This document shows positions 57,867 through 64,000 of a stretch of DNA of 64,000 bases, one piece after another; position 1 is the stretch's first letter, and every line of letters starts with the position of its first letter. The DNA is taken from contig CAJTQP010000004.1 in the NCBI GenBank assembly GCA_910578575.1, forward strand, positions 1-64,000, given 5' to 3'. Origin of the DNA: an uncultured Oscillospiraceae bacterium (GTDB taxonomy: Bacteria; Bacillota; Clostridia; Oscillospirales; Oscillospiraceae). A program made the translations under genes and the position numbers. The notes beneath the pieces were generated by a model. The model searched no databases and was not told where the DNA came from. It saw nothing but the letters and a program-made list of their open reading frames with translations.

Positions 57867-58667
57867 TCACCCTTTGCTGTCAGGAAAGAGGGCCTGGGAC
57901 CAGGCCGCCCCGTGGGCGTGCAGATCCAGTGGGCCCACATAAGTGACTTTTACCATCTCGTCCCCCTGCCACAGGAGCAAAACCTCTGCGGGCTTCCCCT
58001 CCCCGATGGGGTCGTTGTCCCAATATACCCCTGCCCCCAAGGGCTCCAGGGTGCAGCCCATCTCCTGGGCTTCCTCCATCAGGGCTTGGGCATAGGCCTG
58101 GGTCAGCTTGGCAGAGGGTATCTTTCGGTAGAAGATGTGATACCACGCCCCGTCCCCGGCGTCCTGGCGCAGGATCACCGTCTTGGGGTCGTACCAATGG
58201 CGGTAAGTGGCCACGCCATCCGAAGCAGGGACCACTTGCTGGACGGAGAGGTCCGGGGCCTCCTCCTCCAGCTGGGCCATGAGGGGCAGGACCTTGCCGG
58301 GCAGGTAGGGGGTGGTTTCCAGACTGTCCATCGGGATCCAGCCACTGCCCAGAACCGATAGCAGTCCCGGCAACGCCGCCACCAGGAGGACAAGGCTCAC
58401 CACCCGCCCCTTTTTCCTGGGGGGATTGCCCTGGGCGGGGCGGTAGTGGTGGACATACATGTATATGTGGTACAGGCCAAACCCCAAGGCGGCACAAAAG
58501 GCTAAGGCGATGCCCCCGGCCCGCAGGAGCCCCGCCTCCACCACATAGCGCACCACCCCGCCACATTCCAAAACGCCACCCTCCTGGACTAGGGCAAGGC
58601 AGGCGGCACACACCAAGCCACCTACTGCATAGTAGGGGGACCCTGTCACCAGTTTCTTTCTCTCCAT
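57867..58667 (-). CDS. membrane protein, hypothetical
   Basis: 266 residues: two or three N-terminal helices (GGLVCAACLALVQEGG, GGIALAFCAALGFGLYHIYMYV, VVSLVLLVAALPGLLSVLG) and a C-terminal ~150-residue soluble domain with DPKTVILRQDAGDGAWYHIFYRKIP and AEVLLLWQGDEMVKVTYVGP. No family recognised. Between rpn/XRE genes and mnmE; the intergenic gap to mnmE is 26 bases, so transcription from mnmE may continue into it. Confidence 0.65.
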   Translation of the reverse strand: MERKKLVTGSPYYAVGGLVCAACLALVQEGGVLECGGVVRYVVEAGLLRAGGIALAFCAALGFGLYHIYMYVHHYRPAQGNPPRKKGRVVSLVLLVAALPGLLSVLGSGWIPMDSLETTPYLPGKVLPLMAQLEEEAPDLSVQQVVPASDGVATYRHWYDPKTVILRQDAGDGAWYHIFYRKIPSAKLTQAYAQALMEEAQEMGCTLEPLGAGVYWDNDPIGEGKPAEVLLLWQGDEMVKVTYVGPLDLHAHGAAWSQALFPDSKG

Positions 58668-58693
58668 ACCTGTCTCCTATTCCAGAGCGGGGC

Positions 58694-60055
58694 CTATTTC
58701 CCCACGCAAAACCGCTGAAAGATCCTGGCGGTGATATCCTCCCCCACGCTGGCCCCGGTGAGCTCCCCCAGGGCGCGGATGGCCTCCTCCACATCGCTGA
58801 GGAGCAGGTCCGGCGGAGTCCCCAGGCCCAGGCCCTCCTGGGCCCGTTCCAAATCCCCCCTGGCCCGGTGGGCGGCCTCCACCTGTCGGGCGTTGGTGAG
58901 GAGCTCTCCCCCCTGGCTGTCCCCAGCGGGGAACAAGGCCGCCACCAGGGCCCCCAAGTCCTCCAAGCCCCTGCCCTCCTTGGCGCTCACCGGGCAGACC
59001 TGAGCAAAGGGCAAATCCTGGGCCGTGAGCACCGGGGGTAGGTCGGACTTGTTCAGCAGGCAGATGCAGTGGGGGGCCTTCTGGGCCAGGGCCATGGCCT
59101 CCCGGTCCTCCTGGGTCAGGGGTTGGGAGGCGTCCAGCACCAAAAAGACCAGCTCCGCCGTCTCCGCCGCCGCCCGGCTGCGGGCGACCCCCAAGCGCTC
59201 CGCCTCGTCCCCGGCCTCTCGGAGGCCGGCGGTATCCGTCAGGTTCAGCAGCACCCCCCCCAGGGTGGCACGGGCCTCGATGGTATCCCGCGTGGTGCCG
59301 GGGGCCTGGGTGACAATGGCCCGTTGATACCCCACCAGGGCGTTGAGCAGGGAGGACTTCCCCACATTGGGCCGCCCCAGCAGGGCGGTGGGGACCCCAC
59401 GGGTGAGCTGCCGCCCCCGTTGGTACGTGGCCAGGAGGGCATCCAGCGCCCTCAGAGCCTGGTCCAGGGCGGCGGCGATGGTGTCGGTGCGGAAGGGGTC
59501 CAGCTCCTCGTCGGGGTAGTCCAACACCGCATGGAAGTGGGCGGAGAGGTCCACCAAGCCGTCATAGATGGCCCCGATGCGCCGGGACAGGGCCCCCTCC
59601 AGCTGCCCGGCAGCGGCGCGGGCGGCAGCGGGGGTCTCCGCGTCGATGAGGTCCATCACCGCTTCCGCCTGGGTCAGGTCCAGCTTCCCGTTCAAGAACG
59701 CCCGCTGGGTGAACTCCCCCGGCTGGGCGGCCCGTGCCCCGGCGGCATACAGCGCCTCCAGGGCCAGGGACAGCACCATGGGAGAGCCGTGGCAGTGGAG
59801 CTCGGCGGTATCCTCCCCGGTATAACTCCGGGGGGCCCGGCTGACGAAGGCCAGGGCGCTGTCCAGCACCTGGCCGCTGCCGTCCAGGAGTTTTCCATAC
59901 AGGAGCTGCCGGTCCGGGGCCTCCGCCAGAGGGGTGGGGCCCAGGGGGCGAAAGACCGCCGAGGCCGCCTCTCTGGCACCGGGGCCGGACAGCCGCAGGA
60001 TGCCCACACCCCCGGTGCCAGGGGGGGTGGCGATGGCGGCGATGAGCTGGGACAT
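58694..60055 (-). CDS. mnmE: tRNA modification GTPase MnmE
   Basis: 453 residues. N-terminal formyl-THF-binding domain (MSQLIAAIATPPGTGGVGILRLSGPGA), GTPase G1 GRPNVGKSSLLNALVG, G3 DTAGLRE, G4 NKSDLP, and the C-terminal RIFQRFCVGK carrying the catalytic Cys tail. With MnmG it makes carboxymethylaminomethyl-uridine at position 34 of some tRNAs. mnmG is not adjacent here. ATG 60055 follows GAGAGGAGG. Confidence 0.96.
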   Translation of the reverse strand: MSQLIAAIATPPGTGGVGILRLSGPGAREAASAVFRPLGPTPLAEAPDRQLLYGKLLDGSGQVLDSALAFVSRAPRSYTGEDTAELHCHGSPMVLSLALEALYAAGARAAQPGEFTQRAFLNGKLDLTQAEAVMDLIDAETPAAARAAAGQLEGALSRRIGAIYDGLVDLSAHFHAVLDYPDEELDPFRTDTIAAALDQALRALDALLATYQRGRQLTRGVPTALLGRPNVGKSSLLNALVGYQRAIVTQAPGTTRDTIEARATLGGVLLNLTDTAGLREAGDEAERLGVARSRAAAETAELVFLVLDASQPLTQEDREAMALAQKAPHCICLLNKSDLPPVLTAQDLPFAQVCPVSAKEGRGLEDLGALVAALFPAGDSQGGELLTNARQVEAAHRARGDLERAQEGLGLGTPPDLLLSDVEEAIRALGELTGASVGEDITARIFQRFCVGK

Positions 60056-60357
60056 AAAACCTCCTCTCCCGGCAATTTTTAGCAAATCCACCGGGAACTT
60101 TTCTCTTGACATTCATTTTTGACAGGTGGAACTGTATGTTAACAACCCTGTGGATAATGTGGAAAACCATGTGGACAATGTGGGAAACCTTTGTCCCTCC
60201 TGGATTTTTTCCCCAGGGATACGTCCACAGGCCCTCCACAATGCCCGTATATTCCCATGAAAAACCCCTTGTCAGAACGCACAAAGGGGAAAAACCCTTG
60301 TAAAAATGACGAAGTTTTACAGGCTGGTTACAAAAAAGTATCAATCCACAGGGATAT
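60056..60357. other. mnmE upstream region with DnaA-box-like cluster
   Basis: Plus strand TGTGGATAA (60149-60157) is a perfect DnaA box in the reverse sense. TGTGGAAAA (60158-60166), TGTGGACAA (60170-60178) and TGTGGGAAA (60179-60187) are near boxes; together they form two 21-bp repeats CC(C/A)TGTGGA(T/C)AATGTGG(A/G)AAA. Further CCACA-containing sites occur at 60222-60241, 60342-60350 and 60361-60369. No AT-rich unwinding element is prominent and no dnaA gene lies nearby. Confidence 0.65.
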
Positions 60358-61350
60358 TTATTGTCCACTGTGCTTAGGATACAAGCCCTCCGGGCAGATT
60401 TCCACAGAGACCCCGGTGTAGTAGTGTTTCAAGATATCCACATACCCCCGGCCCTCCTTGGCCATGGCGTTGGCGCCGTACTGGCTCATGCCCACCCCGT
60501 GGCCGAAGCCGGTGACGGAAAACTTCACCTGGCCGCCGGCGGCATCCACGGTAAAGGCGGCGGAGCGCAGGCCGAAGATGGTCCGGGCCTGGGCCCCGGT
60601 GAGGGTGATGCCGGCGATGTTGATGCTGTGGACGCTACCGGCGTCGTTGACCACGCAGTCCCCGATCCAGGCGGCGGGGTCCTCCCCCTCCAGCACCGCC
60701 TCCGGGTGGGCGGCGAGGAATTTCTCCCGGAATTCCTGGGCGGTGAGGGTGACTTCGCTGTGGTAGTTGGGCACCTCCTCCCCTTCCGGGGAGGCCACGC
60801 TGTGGAGATAGGGCACGTCGTTGCCCCAGACCTCCACGGCGTCCTGGGTGCCGGTGCCGGAGGAGGAGTGGAACACGGCGGTGATGAGGCTGCCCTCATA
60901 GAGGATCACCTGGCCGTCGGTGGCGGCCACGGCGTCGGTGATCTTGTCGGCATAGGCGTCGGCGTTCTCCCCCCAGTTGTTCCGGGCGGCGTCCTGGGAG
61001 ATCCAGGCCTGGCAGCAGGCGTAATTGGTGCACAGGTCCGCCTCCGGGTGGTTCACCGCTCCCCCGGCCTTGTGGAGGGCGTAGGTCCGGGCGGCCACGG
61101 CCTGGGCCCGGAGGGCCTCCTGCTCAAAGCTGGCGGGCATCTCCGCAGCCACAACGCCCCAGAGGTACTGGTTTAAGTCCATGGGCTCCACCCCGCTGTC
61201 GGTGAGGATGTTCAGGACGTGGCCGCTGTCGGGGAGCTGGGTGTGGGTGCTGGGCTGTTCCTCCTGGGCGGTGCGCTCCTGGCGCAGGCCCATGGGGATG
61301 AGAAAGATCAAAAGCGCTAAAACCAGCGCGATGCCGACGACTTTTTTCAT
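60358..61350 (-). CDS. spoIID: stage II sporulation protein D (SpoIID) homologue
   Basis: 330 residues: one N-terminal membrane helix (VVGIALVLALLIFLIPMGL) and the SpoIID/LytB domain LNQYLWGVVAAEMPASFEQEALRAQAVAARTYALHKAGGA, with the catalytic Glu in AAEMP. VFHSSSGTGTQ, GFGHGVGMSQYGANAMAKEGRGYVDILKHYYTGV complete the family. It is a lytic transglycosylase of the engulfment machinery, supporting the view that the organism sporulates. SpoIIP and SpoIIM are not in the window. Confidence 0.93.
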   Translation of the reverse strand: MKKVVGIALVLALLIFLIPMGLRQERTAQEEQPSTHTQLPDSGHVLNILTDSGVEPMDLNQYLWGVVAAEMPASFEQEALRAQAVAARTYALHKAGGAVNHPEADLCTNYACCQAWISQDAARNNWGENADAYADKITDAVAATDGQVILYEGSLITAVFHSSSGTGTQDAVEVWGNDVPYLHSVASPEGEEVPNYHSEVTLTAQEFREKFLAAHPEAVLEGEDPAAWIGDCVVNDAGSVHSINIAGITLTGAQARTIFGLRSAAFTVDAAGGQVKFSVTGFGHGVGMSQYGANAMAKEGRGYVDILKHYYTGVSVEICPEGLYPKHSGQ

Positions 61351-61450
61351 GGCGATACTCCTTGCATTTTTTCAATGGATCGCCCCTGTCCCCCGCAACT
61401 TTTCCCCCGTTGGGGGCATACTGCATGGAGCAGAAAGGGGCGTGGACAGG

Positions 61451-62170
61451 ATGCGGAAACATGGGATCTGGGTACTTTGGGCGGTGGCCTTGGGCATGGC
61501 CTTGGCGGCGCTGCTGCTGCTGCCGGGGGCTGGGCCCGCCGTCCCCACGGCGGCGGCGGAGCCTGCGGGCTACATCGCCCTGACCTTCGACGACGGCCCC
61601 TGGCCGGGGACCACCCGTGTCCTCCTGGACGGCCTGGAGGAACGGGGAGCCAAGGCCACCTTTTTCCTCATCGGCAAGCAGATCTCCACCCGGCCGGAGC
61701 TGATCCAGCGGATGGCCGACGAGGGCCATCAGATCGGCCTGCACAGCTGGGACCATGTCCAGCTCTCCGGCCTGGACCGGGCGGGGATTGACCGGCAGCT
61801 GGACCAGTGCCGCCATGCCCTGGAGGAATTGGTGGGGGAATCCCACTTCATGGTCCGCCCGCCCTACGGCTATGTAGACGAGGCGTTGAAGCAGTGGGCG
61901 CAGGCCCCCATCATCTGTTGGTCGGTGGACACCGAGGATTGGCGGGATGAGGACGTGGAGCGGATCATCCAGGCGGTGTTGAAAGATGCGGGGGACGGGG
62001 ACATTGTCCTGATGCACGACATTTTCCACAGTTCTGTCACCGCCGCTCTGGCCTGTGTGGATGAATTGTTGGAGCGGGGGTATTGTCTGGTGACGGTGGA
62101 GGAGCTGTTTGCCCTGCGGGGGGAGGTGCCGGAGGATGGGGAAGTGTATCATTGTTTGCCGGGGGAGTGA
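61451..62170 (+). CDS. polysaccharide deacetylase (NodB domain)
   Basis: 239 residues. Signal-anchor MRKHGIWVLWAVALGMALAALLLLPGAGP, then NodB domain: TFDDGPWPG with Asp47/Asp48, zinc His98 and His102 in GLHSWDHV, RPPYG (about 137) and LMHDIF. It should deacetylate N-acetylglucosamine in peptidoglycan or a wall polymer and is often part of spore-cortex or wall maturation. It is divergent from spoIID. Confidence 0.92.
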   Translation: MRKHGIWVLWAVALGMALAALLLLPGAGPAVPTAAAEPAGYIALTFDDGPWPGTTRVLLDGLEERGAKATFFLIGKQISTRPELIQRMADEGHQIGLHSWDHVQLSGLDRAGIDRQLDQCRHALEELVGESHFMVRPPYGYVDEALKQWAQAPIICWSVDTEDWRDEDVERIIQAVLKDAGDGDIVLMHDIFHSSVTAALACVDELLERGYCLVTVEELFALRGEVPEDGEVYHCLPGE

Positions 62171-62181
62171 GGGGGCACCCA

Positions 62182-62327
62182 CGCCCCAATGCAACGTGAG
62201 CGGGACAATTACACCCCAACGAAACGTAGGAAGGGCAATCGCACCCCAACGAAACGCGAGAGGCAATCACACCCCAGCGCAACGCAGGAGACAATCACAC
62301 CCCAACGCAACGCGGGAGGGACAATCG
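62182..62327 (+). repeat. five-unit 28-30-bp minisatellite
   Basis: Units start at 62182, 62212, 62242, 62270 and 62298; consensus CACCCCAACG(A/C)AACGCG.GAG..ACAATCA. Periods are 30, 30, 28 and 28. Each unit ends in ACAATC. The array directly abuts dispersed element copy C. No cas genes or spacers of constant length, so this is not CRISPR. Confidence 0.8.
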
Positions 62328-62480
62328 GGCGGGACGCCGAGGGCGGCGTCCCCTACAAAGACGCGCCGGCGTCCTCACCACCCGTAGGTTCACAATGGAC
62401 GTGGTTGGGCCTGTCGTGTGAACACAGCTATCTTGCGTGCCAACCACGTTGGATGTAGGGGCCGCCCCCCTGGGCGGCCC
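62327..62480 (-). repeat. dispersed hairpin-ended element, copy C (inverted)
   Basis: In reverse complement it aligns with copies A and B: hairpin GGGCCGCCC..GGGCGGCCC, CCTACATCCAACGTGG, ACGTCCATTGTGAACC and a terminal GGGACGCCGCCCTCGGCGTCCC hairpin. An extra GGCCCGCGATTTACCG occurs at 62476-62491 and 62542-62557, suggesting a nested or partial copy to its right. Confidence 0.75.
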
Positions 62481-62579
62481 GCGATTTACCGCTGGCCCTG
62501 CTGGGGTCCATGGGGCTCCTGTCCCCGACGGCGCCCTCGCCGGCCCGCGATTTACCGGCCACCTGGCGTTCCCACGGGA

Positions 62580-63776
62580 TCACATCAACCCGTACATCCG
62601 GGCCAATTTCTCAAATTTCGGCAGGGCCCGCTGGATGAGCTCCGGCTGGACGCAATACGAAATGCGCACGTGTCCGCCGCAGCCGAAGCTGTCCCCCGGC
62701 ACCAGGATCAGGTCCAGCTCCCTGGCCTTGGCGCAGAAGGCTCCGGCGTCGGGCTCTGGGGTCTGGGGGAAGAGGTAGAAGGCTCCCTCCGGCTGGGCAC
62801 AGCTGTAGCCCATCCCCCGCAAGGCGGTGAGGAGGGTGTCCCGGTTCTGGCGGTAAATGCTAAGATCCGCGGTCACCCCGGTGCAGCGCTGGGCCACAAA
62901 TTGGAACAGGCTGGGGGCGCAGACGTAGCCCAAGGCCCGGCCTGCTCCGCCCAGGGCGGCGTAGAGCAGGGGGAAGTCCTCCACGCTCTGGGGGACCAGG
63001 ACATAGCCCATGCGCTGGCCGGGTAGGGAGAGGGACTTGCTATAGGAATAGCAGACCAGGGTATGGTCGTAATAGTCCGGTACCCAGGGCAGGGGGGTGT
63101 CGCTGTAGACGATTTCCCGGTAGGGCTCATCGGAGATGAGATAGATCCTGTGGCCATAGGCCTGGCTCTTCTCCTGGAGCAGTTCTGCCAGGCGCTCTAT
63201 GGTGGCGGCGGAGTACACCGCCCCGGTGGGGTTGTTGGGGCTGTTGATGAGCACCGCCTTGGTCCTTTCGTTGAGGGCGGCTTCCAGGGCGGGGAAGTCG
63301 ATCTGGAAATCCTCCAAGCGGGCGGGGACCTCCACCAGCGTCCCCCCGGCGCTCTCCACAAAGACTTTATACTCTGGGAAGTAGGGGGCGAAGGTGATGA
63401 ACTCGTCCCCTGGGCAGCCCAGGGCGCTGAGGGCGCAGCACAGGGCCCCGGCGGCACCGCAGGTCAGGTAGAGGCAGTCGCCGGTATAGTCTGTGCCGAA
63501 GCGGCGGTTCAAATCTTCCGCCAGGGCGGCCCGGACCTGGGCGTCCCCCTGGGCGGGGGTGTAGCCATGGAGCTTCACCGGATCCATCTCCGCCAGCAGG
63601 GCTTGGGCGGTCTGGCGCACCAAGTCCGGGGCGGGGACGCTGGGGTTGCCCAAGGAAAAATCTTCCACCTGCTGCGCCCCCACCTGGGCAATGCGCTGCT
63701 GGGCAAAGGCGAAGGCCTCTCGTATCTCCGACCGGGCGGTGCCTAAGGCCACCATCCGTTGTGACAATCCTGCCAT
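62580..63776 (-). CDS. pyridoxal phosphate-dependent aminotransferase, class I/II
   Basis: 398 residues of aminotransferase fold type I: N-PT motif SPNNPTGAVYSA, Asp/Tyr pocket ISDEPYREIVYSD, and the PLP lysine in YSYSKSLSLPGQRMGY. The C-terminal GGHVRISYCV contains the substrate carboxylate Arg. Probably acts on aspartate- or aromatic-type amino acids; the substrate is not determinable. The promoter TTGTTC-17-TATACT (63889-63917, minus strand) lies ~105 bases upstream. Confidence 0.92.
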   Translation of the reverse strand: MAGLSQRMVALGTARSEIREAFAFAQQRIAQVGAQQVEDFSLGNPSVPAPDLVRQTAQALLAEMDPVKLHGYTPAQGDAQVRAALAEDLNRRFGTDYTGDCLYLTCGAAGALCCALSALGCPGDEFITFAPYFPEYKVFVESAGGTLVEVPARLEDFQIDFPALEAALNERTKAVLINSPNNPTGAVYSAATIERLAELLQEKSQAYGHRIYLISDEPYREIVYSDTPLPWVPDYYDHTLVCYSYSKSLSLPGQRMGYVLVPQSVEDFPLLYAALGGAGRALGYVCAPSLFQFVAQRCTGVTADLSIYRQNRDTLLTALRGMGYSCAQPEGAFYLFPQTPEPDAGAFCAKARELDLILVPGDSFGCGGHVRISYCVQPELIQRALPKFEKLARMYGLM

Positions 63777-63888
63777 CTGTTGTCTCCTCCTCTATTGTGT
63801 AAAACGCAAAACTTCCAGTGATATACGTGATAAAACCATACTCCCGCGGATATCCTAGCTGCGGGGCCAAGAACGGAACAGTTTATAT

Positions 63889-63917
63889 AGTATACCACAA
63901 ACCCCCGGTCAGAACAA
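63889..63917 (-). promoter_or_regulatory. promoter of the aminotransferase gene
   Basis: Minus strand -35 TTGTTC (63912-63917), 17 bases, -10 TATACT (63889-63894). Confidence 0.6.
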
Positions 63918-63951
63918 CGGCGGAAATCATTCCCCGTTGGATGCTTCGATT

Positions 63952-63978
63952 TTAGCACTCAGGCACGATGAGTGCTAA
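63952..63978. promoter_or_regulatory. CIRCE operator (HrcA-binding site)
   Basis: TTAGCACTC (63952-63960), nine bases, GAGTGCTAA (63970-63978): a perfect match to the CIRCE consensus bound by HrcA. It points to a heat-shock gene, groES/groEL or hrcA-grpE-dnaK, just beyond the right edge on the plus strand, possibly with TACAAT (63982-63987) as part of the promoter. The gene itself is not in the window. Confidence 0.9.
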
Positions 63979-64000
63979 CGTTTACAATTTAGACACATTA

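Noticed and set aside
60056..60360. Calling this region oriC outright
   Set aside because: DnaA boxes are clear, but no dnaA/dnaN, no obvious AT-rich unwinding element and no skew information.
62182..62327. CRISPR array
   Set aside because: Whole units are repeated with no unique spacers and unequal periods.

Overview
The window looks like a chromosomal segment of a high-GC, endospore-forming gut Firmicute, probably an Oscillospiraceae relative of Flavonifractor, Intestinimonas or Lawsonibacter. This rests on gene content and codon use by eye, not on a marker-gene search. The clues are GC-rich coding with strong AGGAGG ribosome sites, a complete V-type ATPase operon, a stage II sporulation protein D homologue, WhiA and RapZ, a DUF4364 protein, and an unusually large set of S-layer homology (SLH) proteins. 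No rRNA, tRNA, CRISPR array, insertion sequence or prophage was recognised.

Layout. 1-2772: SLH protein (5' end outside the window), transglutaminase-like protein, SprA-like HExxH protein. 2815-3536: a complete type III toxin-antitoxin locus (promoter, two RNA repeats, terminator, TenpN/ToxN-like toxin). 3548-5731: ECF transporter S component and an Orn/Lys/Arg decarboxylase. 5872-14897 (minus strand): ten-gene V-ATPase operon G-I-K-K'-E-C-F-A-B-D with two tandem proteolipid genes, both carrying the Na+ site residues. 15518-20498: SLH-GH5 glycosidase, homocysteine S-methyltransferase, a small regulator island with twin operators, a partial duplication of the methyltransferase 3' end, a candidate type I toxin-antitoxin locus, and another SLH protein. 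20788-24484: Uma2-family protein and an aldehyde/alcohol dehydrogenase operon. 24485-26225: an AT-rich acquired-looking island with a secreted cysteine protease. 26449-28674: MarR-MATE operon and a decayed type II toxin-antitoxin pair. 28812-42506: four SLH proteins interleaved with an ABC exporter, ArsR and LuxR regulators, an Rpn-family nuclease and tadA. 42602-47220: regulators and a sigma/anti-sigma/lipoprotein operon. 47340-55163: cardiolipin synthase, dnaE, a C_GCAxxG_C_C protein, whiA, rapZ. 55316-57669: zinc-ribbon protein, orphan RelB/DinJ antitoxin, second Rpn-family protein, regulator-membrane protein pair. 57867-62170: mnmE behind a cluster of DnaA-box-like sequences, spoIID and a polysaccharide deacetylase. 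62182-64000: minisatellite, dispersed repeat, aminotransferase, and a perfect CIRCE operator at the right edge.

How the genes work together. The V-ATPase operon probably makes or uses a sodium gradient. Seven SLH proteins, including a glycosidase, supply the cell surface. The sigma factor gene is translationally coupled to a probable anti-sigma factor and two paralogous lipoproteins, suggesting an envelope-sensing unit. Toxin-antitoxin loci are prominent: one intact type III locus, one candidate type I locus, and two type II loci in which the antitoxin is intact and the toxin is broken.
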